A DNA stretch of 64,000 bases from Lysinimonas soli (GTDB taxonomy: Bacteria; Actinomycetota; Actinomycetes; Actinomycetales; Microbacteriaceae), in NCBI RefSeq assembly GCF_042655435.1, contig NZ_JBHSMG010000001.1, forward strand, positions 1,178,001 to 1,242,000, given 5' to 3'. Below the pieces are notes generated by a model that saw only the letters and a list, made by a program, of their open reading frames with translations, did not search any database and was not told where the DNA came from. Shown one piece after another: positions 29,147 through 38,365 of this stretch. Position 1 is the first letter of the stretch. Each line of letters begins with the position of its first letter. Both the position numbers and the translations under genes were made by a program.

Positions 29147-30673
29147 TCAGATGTGCGGTACGAACTCCCGCCAGGCGAGCCGGCGCTCGGCGTGCGGATC
29201 CCATTCGATGCGATCATCGGCGTCGATGATCAGAGTCGCCCGGTCATGCTCGGTGTACGCCGGCCAGCCGGCATCCACGCTTCCGTCTCGCGCGAACCGC
29301 AGCCAGTTGATGCGCATGCGGCGTCCCGTTCGCTCGAAGTCGCGGTACCCCCCGAGGGCGCCCATCGCGAGACCGAACGGCGTGCGGGCGCGGTCGAAGA
29401 CCGCGAAGAGCTCGATCCCATGGGTGGCGTCGAGCCCGAGCATTCTCGCCAACCGCGGCGCGATGTCGAAGCGGTAGAAGTGCACGGGTGCGAAGCGCGA
29501 GTGCCCCTCGGCCACCTCGATCGAGGGATACCAGAAGGCGTAGTCTCCGGCGAAGTCGGCTCTGCCCCGGCGGGTCGGCAGGTGAGGGTACTGCGCGGCG
29601 AGGCCGCGGGCGAACGGGCGGTAGGTCTTGACGAAGATGCCCTGGATGCGGGTCGGCGTCGTCGCGAGGATGTCGAGTCGGCCGCGGAACAGCGAGCCCT
29701 CGCGCTCGTTGGTGCCGATGATGAGCGGAATCGGATGCGCTGTGCCTTCGGCGAAGGCGTGGATCGGGCGCGTCGGCAGGAAGTCGCCGTCGATCGTGGG
29801 ACACAGGGCGATCGTGCCCGGCACCCGGTCGGGAGTCGCCCGCACCAGCCGGGCGGTCGCGGTGACCAGCTGCTCGACCGTCGCGGCCTGCAGCAGCTCC
29901 GCCGCCCCGGATGCGGTCGCGGGTCCGCCGACCACCTCGGCGAGCATCCGCACGAAGTCCTCGCCCCAGCGCGCCGTCACCTCGGCGTCGTAGACCGCCT
30001 CGGCGGGCGGACTCTCGGCGATCGCCCGCGCGAAGAGCCCGCGCGCGGCCGGAACGCACATGAGGGTCGTGACGGCATTGGCCCCGGCCGACTCCCCGAA
30101 GAGGGTCACGTTGCCCGGGTCGCCGCCGAAGGCCCGGATGTTGTCACGCACCCACTCGAGCGCCGCGACGATGTCGCGCAGCCCCAGATTGTTCTCGATC
30201 GGGCGATCCGAGGTCGAGAAGCCGGCGAAGTCGAGAAACCCGAGGGCGCCGAGCCGGTAGTTGAGGTTGACGAAGACCACGCCGCCCTCGCGTACGAGGC
30301 CCTCACCCTGTTGGGGCATCTCGCGCGAGGAGCCGACCGCGTAGGCGCCGCCGTGCACGTACACCATCACGGGCCGTAAGCCCTCGGACCGCTCCTGCGG
30401 CGCGATGACGTTGAGATTCAGGCAGTCTTCGGAACTGTCCACCAGTCCGCTCCGCCCGGGGAACAGGATGCGTCGGTCCTGCGGGGCGATCGGACCGAAG
30501 TCGGTCGCGTCCCGCGTTCCCTCCCATGGCTCCACCGGGCGTGGCGAGCGGAAGCGGTTCGGGCCGGAGGTCGGCGCCGCGTAGGGGATGCCTCTCCACA
30601 TCCGCAGTCCGCGCCGGATCACGCCGCGCACGCGACCGCCGGTCACCGTCACCGTGAGTGAGCCGCGATCCAT
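29147..30673 (-). CDS. Carboxylesterase (type B, para-nitrobenzyl esterase family)
   Basis: Serine esterase/lipase family B. The nucleophile elbow is FGESAGANAV, the oxyanion motif is VYVHGGAYAVGSS, and the protein starts with the family pattern GVIRRGLRMWRGIPYAAPTSGPNRFR. It is 508 residues. It begins 58 bp beyond the end of parE on the same strand, with its own -10 hexamer. The substrate is unknown; a longer frame into parE is not real. Confidence 0.87.
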   Translation of the reverse strand: MDRGSLTVTVTGGRVRGVIRRGLRMWRGIPYAAPTSGPNRFRSPRPVEPWEGTRDATDFGPIAPQDRRILFPGRSGLVDSSEDCLNLNVIAPQERSEGLRPVMVYVHGGAYAVGSSREMPQQGEGLVREGGVVFVNLNYRLGALGFLDFAGFSTSDRPIENNLGLRDIVAALEWVRDNIRAFGGDPGNVTLFGESAGANAVTTLMCVPAARGLFARAIAESPPAEAVYDAEVTARWGEDFVRMLAEVVGGPATASGAAELLQAATVEQLVTATARLVRATPDRVPGTIALCPTIDGDFLPTRPIHAFAEGTAHPIPLIIGTNEREGSLFRGRLDILATTPTRIQGIFVKTYRPFARGLAAQYPHLPTRRGRADFAGDYAFWYPSIEVAEGHSRFAPVHFYRFDIAPRLARMLGLDATHGIELFAVFDRARTPFGLAMGALGGYRDFERTGRRMRINWLRFARDGSVDAGWPAYTEHDRATLIIDADDRIEWDPHAERRLAWREFVPHI

Positions 30674-30680
30674 GCTGTGA

Positions 30681-30686
30681 ATCGTA
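30681..30686 (-). promoter_or_regulatory. -10 hexamer TACGAT, leaderless start of the esterase gene
   Basis: TACGAT on the minus strand ends 7 nt before the ATG at 30673. No Shine-Dalgarno sequence is present. Confidence 0.45.
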
Positions 30687-30731
30687 GGACGAGCGCCGCG
30701 AGCTTTGCTCGGCGAACGCTGTGACCGGCCG

Positions 30732-32822
30732 TCAGACATCGACGCGCGAGCGGTCGAGCCCCTGGCCGGCGATGATGAAGTCCTTGCGCGGGGCGACATC
30801 GTTGCCCATCAGCAGCTCGAAGACCGTCGCGGCCTGCTCCGCATCGGCCACTCGCACGCGCCGGAGGGTGCGGTGCGCCCGGCTCATCGTCGTCTCGGCG
30901 AGCTGATCGGCATCCATCTCGCCGAGTCCCTTGTAGCGCTGGATCGGGTCCTGGTAGCGGCGGCCGCTCTTCTTCAAAGCGGCGAGCACCCCATTGAGCT
31001 CGGCCTCGGAGTAGGTGTAGATCGTCTCATTGGGCTTCGACCCGGGGTTGATCGCGACCACCCGGTGCAGCGGCGGCACCGCCGAGTAGACCCGGCCATC
31101 GGCGATCATCTCGGGCATGTAGCGGAAGAACAGCGTGAGCAGCAGGGTGCGGATGTGCGCCCCGTCGACGTCGGCGTCGGCCATGATGATGACCTTGCCG
31201 TAGCGTGCCTGCTCGAGGTCGAAGCTGCGTCCCGATCCCGCTCCGATCACCTGGATGATCGACGCGCACTCCGCGTTGGAGAGCATGTCGCTCACCGAGG
31301 CCTTCTGCACGTTGAGGATCTTGCCCCGGATGGGCAGCAGGGCCTGGTATTCGCTGTCCCGCCCGAGCTTGGCGGTTCCGAGCGCCGAATCGCCCTCCAC
31401 GATGAACAACTCGCTGTTCGCGACATCGTTGGAGCGGCAGTCGACGAGCTTCGCGGGCAGCGACGAGTTCTCGAGCGCGTTCTTGCGACGCTGTGTCTCC
31501 TTGTGAGCGCGAGCCGAGATGCGGCTCTTCATCTCGGCGACGATCTTGTCGAGCACGAGAGCCGACTGCGCCTTGTCATCGCGCTTGGTGCTCTCGAAGC
31601 GTTCGGCCAGTCCCTTGGCGACCGCGTTCGCGACGATGGTGCGCACGGCCGGGGTGCCGAGGATCTCCTTGGTCTGGCCCTCGAACTGCGGCTCGGGCAG
31701 GCGCACCGTCAGCACGGCGGTCAGGCCGGCGAGGATGTCCTCCTTCTCGAGCTTGTCCGTTCCGACCTTCAGGCGGCGGGCGTTCCTCTCGACCTCGGCG
31801 CGCAGGAACTTCATCAGGCCCTGCTCGAAACCGGCCTGGTGGGTTCCGCCCTTCGGCGTCGCGATGATGTTGACGAAGCTGCGGAACACCGTGTCGTAGC
31901 CCGCGCCCCAGCGGAGCGCGATGTCGACCTCGCAGTCGCGCGACAGCTCGGTGGCGACCATGTGCCCGTTCTCCTGCAGCACGGGGACCGTCTCGGTGTA
32001 GCCGCCCGTTCCCTGGATGCGCCAGGTGCTCGTGAGCGGGGCATCCGGAGACAGGAACTCGACGAACTCGCTGATTCCGCCGGCGAACCGGAAGGTCTCG
32101 CGTCGGGTCTCGCCTCCGTCGGTGGTGGGGCGGGCGTCGACGATGTCGATGCCCAGCCCGGGAACCAGGAAAGCGGTCTGGCGGGCCCGATCGACGAGCT
32201 CGTCGAGCTGGAACCCGGCGCCCTTGGTGAAGATCTGCGGGTCGGCCCAGTACCGGATGCGGGTCCCTGTGACCCCCTTGGCGACCTTGCCGACGACCCG
32301 CAGCTCGCTGTTGGAGACGTAGGGAGTGAAGGGCGAACCGGGGCTCGGCTCCCCCGAGTCGACGAAGACGCCCGGCTCGCCGCGGTGGAACGACATGGCC
32401 CAGGTCTTGCCGTCGCGGTCCACCTCGACGTCGAGCCGCTCGGAGAGGGCGTTGACGACCGAGGCGCCCACACCGTGCAGGCCGCCGGAGGCCGCATACG
32501 ATCCGGAGCCGAACTTGCCCCCGGCGTGAAGCTTGGTGAAGACGACCTCGACCCCGCTGAGACCCGTCTTCGGCTCGATGTCGACCGGGATGCCGCGGGC
32601 CGTGTCGCGCACCTCCACACTGTCATCGGGATGCAGCAGCACCTCGATGTCCGCGCCGTGGCCGGCGAGGGCCTCGTCGACGGAGTTGTCGATGATCTCC
32701 CAGAGGCAGTGCATCAGGCCCCGCGAGTCGGTCGACCCGATGTACATGCCGGGGCGCTTGCGCACCGCCTCAAGTCCCTCGAGAACGCTCAGGTGTCGGG
32801 CGTTGTAGTCGGCGTTCGTCAC
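30732..32822 (-). CDS. parE: DNA topoisomerase IV subunit B
   Basis: ATPase subunit of topoisomerase IV. The GHKL ATP-binding site is shown by IIDNSVDEALAG and GLHGVGASVVNALSERL; the TOPRIM domain by LFIVEGDSALGTAK and IIMADADVDGAHIRTLLLT; and the end by RYKGLGEMDADQLAETTM. The GTG at 32822 is chosen because GAAGGAG stands 8 nt before it; an earlier ATG gives an unrelated 57-residue extension. It is 696 residues. parC is 5 kb away on the other strand. Confidence 0.92.
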   Translation of the reverse strand: MTNADYNARHLSVLEGLEAVRKRPGMYIGSTDSRGLMHCLWEIIDNSVDEALAGHGADIEVLLHPDDSVEVRDTARGIPVDIEPKTGLSGVEVVFTKLHAGGKFGSGSYAASGGLHGVGASVVNALSERLDVEVDRDGKTWAMSFHRGEPGVFVDSGEPSPGSPFTPYVSNSELRVVGKVAKGVTGTRIRYWADPQIFTKGAGFQLDELVDRARQTAFLVPGLGIDIVDARPTTDGGETRRETFRFAGGISEFVEFLSPDAPLTSTWRIQGTGGYTETVPVLQENGHMVATELSRDCEVDIALRWGAGYDTVFRSFVNIIATPKGGTHQAGFEQGLMKFLRAEVERNARRLKVGTDKLEKEDILAGLTAVLTVRLPEPQFEGQTKEILGTPAVRTIVANAVAKGLAERFESTKRDDKAQSALVLDKIVAEMKSRISARAHKETQRRKNALENSSLPAKLVDCRSNDVANSELFIVEGDSALGTAKLGRDSEYQALLPIRGKILNVQKASVSDMLSNAECASIIQVIGAGSGRSFDLEQARYGKVIIMADADVDGAHIRTLLLTLFFRYMPEMIADGRVYSAVPPLHRVVAINPGSKPNETIYTYSEAELNGVLAALKKSGRRYQDPIQRYKGLGEMDADQLAETTMSRAHRTLRRVRVADAEQAATVFELLMGNDVAPRKDFIIAGQGLDRSRVDV

Positions 32823-33046
32823 GGACGACGCTCCTTCGGGGGCGCACTCGGATGGGAGGAGGGAATGATCGGCACCAGGGCCGTCGTTAAGACTAAGGCG
32901 ATCAGCAGACGGCGCCTCGACGCGACACCCACAGGGTTCGCTCGGTACGCGGTCAGCGAAATGCAACGTCAATGACACACCTCCGACACCCACCGGTGGT
33001 TGGATTGAGCCAGATGGATCGCACCACGAGCCCGAGGGAGCACACC

Positions 33047-33277
33047 ATGACCCAGATCACCGACACCATCGACATCGACGAACTCGACGTGCCCTCCCTG
33101 ACCGCGCTCGATCGCTGCGACAGCTGCGGGGCGCAGGCGTACATCCGCGTGACGCTCGCCTCGGGCGAGTTGCTGTTCTGCGCGCACCACGGCGCGAAGT
33201 TCAAGGAGAAGCTCGCTCCGACCGCGATCAACTGGCACGACGAGAGCGACCGGCTCAACGAGTCGCGCGGCGACTGA
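33047..33277 (+). CDS. DUF7455 zinc-binding protein
   Basis: Small actinobacterial protein (76 residues) of unknown function, usually found beside parE as here. Metal-binding residues are C24 and C27 in RCDSCGAQAY and C45, H47 and H48 in FCAHHG. The GAGGGAG sequence at a 6-nt spacing supports the ATG at 33047 over an upstream ATG at 32972. The two-helix ends are charged. A strong terminator follows. Confidence 0.87.
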   Translation: MTQITDTIDIDELDVPSLTALDRCDSCGAQAYIRVTLASGELLFCAHHGAKFKEKLAPTAINWHDESDRLNESRGD

Positions 33278-33298
33278 CTGCCGCTCACCAGTCTTCAC

Positions 33299-33330
33299 GA
33301 GACGCCCGGGGCTTCGGCTCCGGGCGTTTC
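33299..33330 (+). terminator. UUCG-tetraloop hairpin after the DUF7455 gene
   Basis: Arms 33299-33312 and 33317-33330 pair over 14 positions with two G-U pairs and a TTCG loop, a very stable loop in RNA. Followed by TTTCGC, so there is a short T-run. It is the clearest conventional terminator in this part of the window. Confidence 0.85.
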
Positions 33331-33406
33331 GCTGTCCGGAGCCACCCTCACATCCGGGGTTCCTGGGAATGATCGACTGACGGAGGGTTCTCCCATGCCG
33401 TCTTCC

Positions 33407-33412
33407 TAGTGT
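33407..33412 (+). promoter_or_regulatory. -10 hexamer TAGTGT, leaderless start of the acyltransferase
   Basis: TAGTGT ends 7 nt before the GTG at 33420, arguing for that GTG rather than the GTG at 33411 inside the hexamer. Confidence 0.45.
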
Positions 33413-33419
33413 GAAACAG

Positions 33420-34670
33420 GTGACTCAACTCGCCGAACGCCAAGACCGCATCGCGGTCAGCTCCGAGCTGACCGTCTCGCCGACCACCTCCCCGACCTCC
33501 CCGAGCCCCCGATTGACCTCGCTCGACGGGCTGCGTGGGGTCGCCGCCCTGGCTGTCGTGCTGCATCACCTCTACCTCATCGCGACCCCCGTGCTCATCC
33601 AGCAGGACGGATCGGGGATCGGCAGCCCGGATTGGTGGCTCTCCGACACTCCCCTCAAGCTCGCGACCGCCGGCGCGGAAGCGGTGCTGGTGTTCTTCGT
33701 GCTGAGCGGGCTCGTCGTGGCCCTGCCCGCCATCCAGCAGAAGGGGTTCAGCTGGGCCGGCTTCCTCGGGGGCCGGATGATCCGGCTCTACCTGCCCGTC
33801 TGGGCGTCCTTGGCGCTCGGCACGGCGTTGCTCTGGCTGGTGCCCCGCGATCCGAGCACCGTCACCGACGGCTCCTGGCTCGCCGACTCCAATGCGAGGT
33901 CGACGACGGTCGGCTCCCTTCTGCACCAGGCCGGGCTGACCCAGGCCTCCTACGAAGTCAACAACGTGCTCTGGTCGCTGCGCTGGGAGCTCGCCTTCTC
34001 GGTGCTGCTGCCGCTCTTCGTCGCCATCGCCGTTCTGGTCCGCCGCCTCTGGTGGCTCGCGGCCGCGGTCGCGGTCGTGCTGGGCGCCGTCGGGACGCAG
34101 ACCGACACCCCCGCGCTTCAGTACCTGCCGGTCTTCTTCCTCGGCACCCTGCTCGCGGTCCGTCTCGAGGTGATCCGGGAATGGACCCGGCGACGGATGC
34201 GGCGTCCCCGCGCCCGGCTCTGGAGCGTCGGCATCGTGGCGGGCTCCCTGCTCATGCTCGTGTCCGGCTGGCTGATCCGGCCCCTTCTCCCGTCGGGGAC
34301 CCTCGGCAACGACCTCGTCACCGACGGCGAGGTGATCGGTGCGCTCGGCCTCGTGGTCGCCGCGATCGGTGCGCCGTTCCTGCGCCGCCGCCTGGAGTCG
34401 CGGGGTTGCCAGTGGCTGGGCCGTATTTCGTTCAGCCTGTATCTGGTGCACGTGCCGATCCTCGCGACGCTGGCCTTCGCGCTCGGAGACCGGAGGTGGT
34501 GGCTCATCGCCGTGATCGGGATCCCGCTCAGCCTGCTGGGGGGCTGGCTCTTCCACCGGGCGATCGAGCGCCCGTCGCATCGCCTCGCCCAGTGGACCGC
34601 GGGCCGGATCGCGACGCGAATCGGTCACGTGCGCAATCTTCCGCGTCGGGTCGAGCCCCTGGAGGCCTAG
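33420..34670 (+). CDS. Acyltransferase 3 family membrane protein
   Basis: Integral membrane O-acyltransferase (OafA/YrhL type) that modifies envelope carbohydrates or lipids in most bacteria. The signature LTSLDGLRGVAALAVVLHHLY starts the domain, and about ten membrane segments follow. ISFSLYLVHVPIL in the last third is also typical. The usual catalytic histidine is in LHHLYL. The GTG at 33420 is preferred because of the -10 spacing. Its target is unknown. It converges on gatD with shared stop bases. Confidence 0.85.
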   Translation: MTQLAERQDRIAVSSELTVSPTTSPTSPSPRLTSLDGLRGVAALAVVLHHLYLIATPVLIQQDGSGIGSPDWWLSDTPLKLATAGAEAVLVFFVLSGLVVALPAIQQKGFSWAGFLGGRMIRLYLPVWASLALGTALLWLVPRDPSTVTDGSWLADSNARSTTVGSLLHQAGLTQASYEVNNVLWSLRWELAFSVLLPLFVAIAVLVRRLWWLAAAVAVVLGAVGTQTDTPALQYLPVFFLGTLLAVRLEVIREWTRRRMRRPRARLWSVGIVAGSLLMLVSGWLIRPLLPSGTLGNDLVTDGEVIGALGLVVAAIGAPFLRRRLESRGCQWLGRISFSLYLVHVPILATLAFALGDRRWWLIAVIGIPLSLLGGWLFHRAIERPSHRLAQWTAGRIATRIGHVRNLPRRVEPLEA

Positions 34671-35416
34671 CGCCGGGGCTCGGAGGCGAGTCTCGTCAGA
34701 ATCACCTGGCGGGCCGCCGCAGCGTAGCCGTCGGCGGTGATCGTCTGCGCCGAATCGTTGCGGTAGGCGTCGCCGAACGCGGCGACGAGCAGCGCGTCCG
34801 CCAGTGCCGGGTTCTTGGCGAGGACAGGGCCGTGCAAATGCGTTCCGATGGCCGAGCCGATGCGGGCGCCCTCCGAGCGGTCGCCGTTGCCGACGCCGTG
34901 CACGATCGAGCCGAGCGGGTCCGGCGCCGTGCCGGCCGCGGCCCCCGCGGCGACCTCCCCGACGACGTAACCCCGGGCATGGTTCTCGAAGCCGACGAGT
35001 CGTCCCGCGGGGGCGTCGACGACCAGATCTCCGGTCGCACGCGCCGCGAGCGGCTCGACGTGACCCGGGAAGATCCCGAGCCCGGCCAGGGGCTCTCCGC
35101 CATGCTCGAGCCGGATGCCCTCGCTCAGCAACTCGAAGCCGGTTCCGACCGCGAGCAGCGGCACGCCCGCCGCGACCCAGTCGCGCAGTGCGGCCGCGAA
35201 GGGCGCCAAGTCTGCTCGCAGCTGCCCCAGCGCCGAGTCGACCGAGGAACCCAGCACGACCGCGGCGGGCCGATCCGGCACCGAGTCCCCCCTCGATACA
35301 GCGCGGAGCTCGACCGCCAGACCCGCCCAACGCGCGCGCTGCGTCAGTACGAGGGCGTTCTGGGCATCGCCGTTGACGTCGAGGCGCTCCGGAAAGAACT
35401 GCAGGATCTCGCTCAC
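34667..35416 (-). CDS. GatD homologue lacking the catalytic cysteine
   Basis: Class-I glutamine amidotransferase-like partner of MurT. Canonical GatD strips ammonia from glutamine through Cys94 (S. aureus numbering), in the motif LAICGGYQ. Here the equivalent sequence is LAVGTGFELL, with Gly91 (codon GGA) at the cysteine's place, while the histidine of GTHLHGPVLAKNP is kept (H195). The GGGQD motif is also changed to GSSVD. The protein is therefore unlikely to hydrolyse glutamine. It is 249 residues, starting at a GTG that overlaps the murT stop by 4 bp. Function probably altered. Confidence 0.72.
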   Translation of the reverse strand: MSEILQFFPERLDVNGDAQNALVLTQRARWAGLAVELRAVSRGDSVPDRPAAVVLGSSVDSALGQLRADLAPFAAALRDWVAAGVPLLAVGTGFELLSEGIRLEHGGEPLAGLGIFPGHVEPLAARATGDLVVDAPAGRLVGFENHARGYVVGEVAAGAAAGTAPDPLGSIVHGVGNGDRSEGARIGSAIGTHLHGPVLAKNPALADALLVAAFGDAYRNDSAQTITADGYAAAARQVILTRLASEPRR

Positions 35417-36660
35417 GAGCTCAACCCCAGGTGCGCCCGGGTGCGACGCATGGGGTCGGCGGTGAAGATGATGGTCTTGATCCCGTGCACGGGAGCAGGC
35501 AGGGCGAGAAAGGCGTCGAGAGCAGTCGGGATATCGGGCTCCACCTCGTCCACCGGGACCCCCTGATAGACGAGTTGCAGGGCCATCTCGGCGGCCTTCG
35601 ACCCCGTGACGATCCGGGCGTGCCCGATGCGGCGGGCATCCACCGGCCAGAAGTACCCCGGGTCGCGCACGTCCGACCCCATCGCGACCAGCACCTGGTC
35701 GAGTCCCTCGTCGAGAGCATCGACGTTGAGCTGGAAACTCGCCGGGTTCTGCACGAGCACGAACTCGACCTCGACGCCGCGCACCGTGGTGATCTCTCCG
35801 CGCGCGAACACGGGGTCGAGGCGGGCGATCGTCTCCGCGGCACGCTCGGGATCGAAGTCGGCACGGAGCAGGGCGCGTGCCGCAGCGAGAGCGGCAGCGG
35901 CATCCACCGCGTAGTGGACCCCCTTCGACGGCACGGTCAACTCCAGCGTGGCGTCCCCCAGCGCGACGGTCGCGCGGCGCCCGCTCGCGGCGGTCACGAC
36001 GACGCCTTCGGTGATCCGGGATGCCGCGGTGCGCGTCGATCCGAGGCCGCGCGGCTGCTCGGCGAGCACCGCAGCGCTCACCCCGAACCGCTCGATGCGT
36101 AGTCGGCCCAGCCCCGCCACGAGCTCTTCGAGCATGGCGTCGTCGCCGTTGCTGACCACGCACTCGGTGGCTCGCCCGGCGATCGTCGCCAGAAACGCGA
36201 GCACCTTCTCGGAGTCGAAGAAGCGGTCGATCTGATCGGTCATGACGTTCGTGAGCAGCACGAGCCGTGGGGTGAGTCGGGGCGCGAGCAGGGCGCCATG
36301 CCCCTCGTCCATCTCGAGTACCGCGATGTCGGCGTCGATCGCGCCGGTCAGGCTCACCCGTTCCAGCAGAGCCGAACTGAGGCCCTGGGAGATGTTGGCG
36401 GTCGACGGATTCGTGAACACGCGCCGGCCGTGCGCCTCGAGCACGGCCACCAGCATCTTCGTCGTCGTGGACTTGCCGCTGGATCCGCTCACGATCACGA
36501 GCCCGTCGCGGAAGCCGCCGAGCACCCGCGACAGGAATCCGGGAGCGACCGCGTTGACGACCAAGCCGGGGACGGCCGACCCGCCTCCGGGCTTGCGCAG
36601 GCGCGCCGCGACCCGCGCGGCCCTGCCGAGCAGGATCGCCGGGACGTAGCGCAGCGTCAC
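35413..36660 (-). CDS. MurT-type Mur ligase lacking the zinc ribbon
   Basis: Mur-ligase-family ATP-dependent ligase. The P-loop VSGSSGKSTTTKML is intact, as are LTNVMTDQIDRF and the C-terminal NPASFQLNVDAL (compare canonical KNPAGFN). Canonical MurT carries a four-cysteine zinc ribbon inserted in the middle; this protein has only one cysteine (in ATECVVS). Canonical DVSWLWDVDFE is changed to PGYFWPVDARR. In S. aureus MurT-GatD amidates the alpha-carboxyl of D-Glu in lipid II. It is 415 residues, starts at GTG 27 nt after sigA, and overlaps gatD. Confidence 0.72.
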   Translation of the reverse strand: MTLRYVPAILLGRAARVAARLRKPGGGSAVPGLVVNAVAPGFLSRVLGGFRDGLVIVSGSSGKSTTTKMLVAVLEAHGRRVFTNPSTANISQGLSSALLERVSLTGAIDADIAVLEMDEGHGALLAPRLTPRLVLLTNVMTDQIDRFFDSEKVLAFLATIAGRATECVVSNGDDAMLEELVAGLGRLRIERFGVSAAVLAEQPRGLGSTRTAASRITEGVVVTAASGRRATVALGDATLELTVPSKGVHYAVDAAAALAAARALLRADFDPERAAETIARLDPVFARGEITTVRGVEVEFVLVQNPASFQLNVDALDEGLDQVLVAMGSDVRDPGYFWPVDARRIGHARIVTGSKAAEMALQLVYQGVPVDEVEPDIPTALDAFLALPAPVHGIKTIIFTADPMRRTRAHLGLSS

Positions 36661-36687
36661 CGCGCCGACCTCACGCCGAGCGCCGGT

Positions 36688-38136
36688 TTACTCGAGGTAG
36701 TCGCGCAGCGACTGCGAGCGGGACGGGTGACGGAGCTTCGCCATCGTCTTCGACTCGATCTGCCGGATGCGCTCGCGCGTCACGCCGAAGGTGTCGCCGA
36801 TCTGGTCGAGGGTCTTCGGCATGCCGTCACCGAGCCCGAAGCGCATGCGGATCACGCCGGCCTCGCGCTCGCTCAGCGAGTCGAGCAGGCTCTCGAGCTG
36901 CTTCTGCAACATCGTGAAGCCCACGGCGTCCGCCGGCACGACGGCCTCGGTGTCCTCGATCAGGTCGCCGAACTCGCTGTCGCCGTCCTCGCCGAGCGGG
37001 GTGTGCAGCGAGATCGGCTCGCGGCCGTACTTCTGCACCTCGATGACCTTCTCGGGGGTCATGTCGAGTTCGCGGCTCAGCTCCTCGGGCGTGGGCTCTC
37101 GGCCCAGGTCCTGCAGCATCTGGCGCTGCACACGGGCGAGCTTGTTGATGACCTCGACCATGTGCACCGGAATGCGGATGGTGCGGGCCTGGTCGGCCAT
37201 CGCGCGGGTGATCGCCTGGCGGATCCACCAGGTCGCGTAGGTGGAGAACTTGAAGCCCTTCGTGTAGTCGAACTTCTCGACCGCACGGATCAGGCCCAGG
37301 TTGCCCTCCTGGATCAGGTCGAGGAACTGCATTCCGCGACCGGTGTAGCGCTTGGCGAGGCTGACCACGAGGCGCAGGTTCGCGCCGAGCAGGTGGCTCT
37401 TCGCACGCTGGCCGTCGCGGGCGACCCACGACAGCTCGCGCCCGAGCTGGGAGCGCTTCTCGGCGTCGGTCATGTGCGAGAGCTTCTCTTCGGCGAACAG
37501 GCCGGCCTCGATGCGCATCGCGAGCTCGACCTCTTCGGCCGCGTTGAGCAGGGCGACCTTTCCGATCTGCTTCAGGTAGTCCTTGACCGGGTCGGCCGTC
37601 GCACCGGTGATCGCGGCCGAGTAGACCGGGACCTCGTCGTCGTCATCCGTCATGGACAGGCGCAGGGCGCCGGTCGGAAGCGGCTCGTCGCTGCCCTTCG
37701 AGACAGTGTCGTCGTCGTCCTCATCGGAATCGTCGGCGACCTCATCGGTGTCGGCGACCTCGACGGCCCCCTCTTTCTCGATCACGTCGACGGCGACGAC
37801 CTCGTCGTCGACATCGGCCACGTCGACGTCATCGAGCTCGACGATGTCCTCGTCGAGCTCGTCGTCGTCGGCCTTACTCGCGGCGCCCTTGGCCGCGGGC
37901 TTCGCGGCGCCCTTGACTGCGGCGCCCTTGCTCGCGGGCTTGGCGCCGGTCTTGGCTGCACCGGCCTTCGCCGGAGTCTTCGGGGCGCCGGTCTTGCTCG
38001 CCGCGGCCTTCGGAGCGGCGGCAGCGGCCGCCTTCGCCGGCGCGGCAGTGGTCGTCGACGCGGTCTTCGCGGCGATCGCGGGCGCGGTCAGGTCGTCGTT
38101 GACCTGGTCGGTCGCCTTGGTGGTACGGGTGGCCAT
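36688..38136 (-). CDS. sigA: Principal sigma factor (RpoD/SigA)
   Basis: Main sigma-70 factor. Region 1.2 starts near residue 190 (DPVKDYLKQIGKVALL), region 2 contains RFLDLIQEGNLGLIRAVEKFDYTKGFKFSTYATWWIRQAI, region 4 has the helix-turn-helix TLDQIGDTFGVTRERIRQIE. The N-terminal region is unusual in composition: an Ala/Lys/Pro-rich basic half (residues 1-90) followed by an acidic half (91-150). The ATG is preferred because AAGGAAGGGG precedes it. It is 482 residues and lies upstream of murT-gatD on the same strand. Confidence 0.94.
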   Translation of the reverse strand: MATRTTKATDQVNDDLTAPAIAAKTASTTTAAPAKAAAAAAPKAAASKTGAPKTPAKAGAAKTGAKPASKGAAVKGAAKPAAKGAASKADDDELDEDIVELDDVDVADVDDEVVAVDVIEKEGAVEVADTDEVADDSDEDDDDTVSKGSDEPLPTGALRLSMTDDDDEVPVYSAAITGATADPVKDYLKQIGKVALLNAAEEVELAMRIEAGLFAEEKLSHMTDAEKRSQLGRELSWVARDGQRAKSHLLGANLRLVVSLAKRYTGRGMQFLDLIQEGNLGLIRAVEKFDYTKGFKFSTYATWWIRQAITRAMADQARTIRIPVHMVEVINKLARVQRQMLQDLGREPTPEELSRELDMTPEKVIEVQKYGREPISLHTPLGEDGDSEFGDLIEDTEAVVPADAVGFTMLQKQLESLLDSLSEREAGVIRMRFGLGDGMPKTLDQIGDTFGVTRERIRQIESKTMAKLRHPSRSQSLRDYLE

Positions 38137-38281
38137 GCTGACCCCTTCCTTACGGATTCGGGTGCTGCAGCGCGCGGGCGGTTCGCCCGTTCGGCGCTTT
38201 TCGGGCAGTACTAAGACCCATGTCAAGTCCCTCGCGATTCCGCGCCGAACGCGGAACCGACTCCGGGGACAAGACCGGGTC

Positions 38282-38296
38282 CTTATACCGATTATC
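38282..38296 (-). promoter_or_regulatory. Possible sigA promoter -10 region (GATAAT / TATAAG)
   Basis: The minus strand holds GATAAT (38296-38291) and TATAAG (38287-38282) in an AT-rich stretch about 140 nt before the sigA ATG. Taking TATAAG as the -10, a 17-bp spacer leads to TGGCAA, a poor -35. The leader would be long compared with most genes here. Confidence 0.35.
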
Positions 38297-38365
38297 GCAC
38301 ATCTTTGCCAGGGCCCCCGCCGCCTGGCGTGCGGCGACCGGCCCTGATTGTCGGGGTGCGTGTGG

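Noticed and set aside
34667..36163. Longer GatD frame reaching into murT
   Set aside because: The GTGA overlap with the murT stop and family length support the start at 35416.
38221..38226. TTGACA on the minus strand as a sigA -35
   Set aside because: Perfect hexamer but no TAnnnT at 16-19 bp, only CGAAAA at 17 bp.
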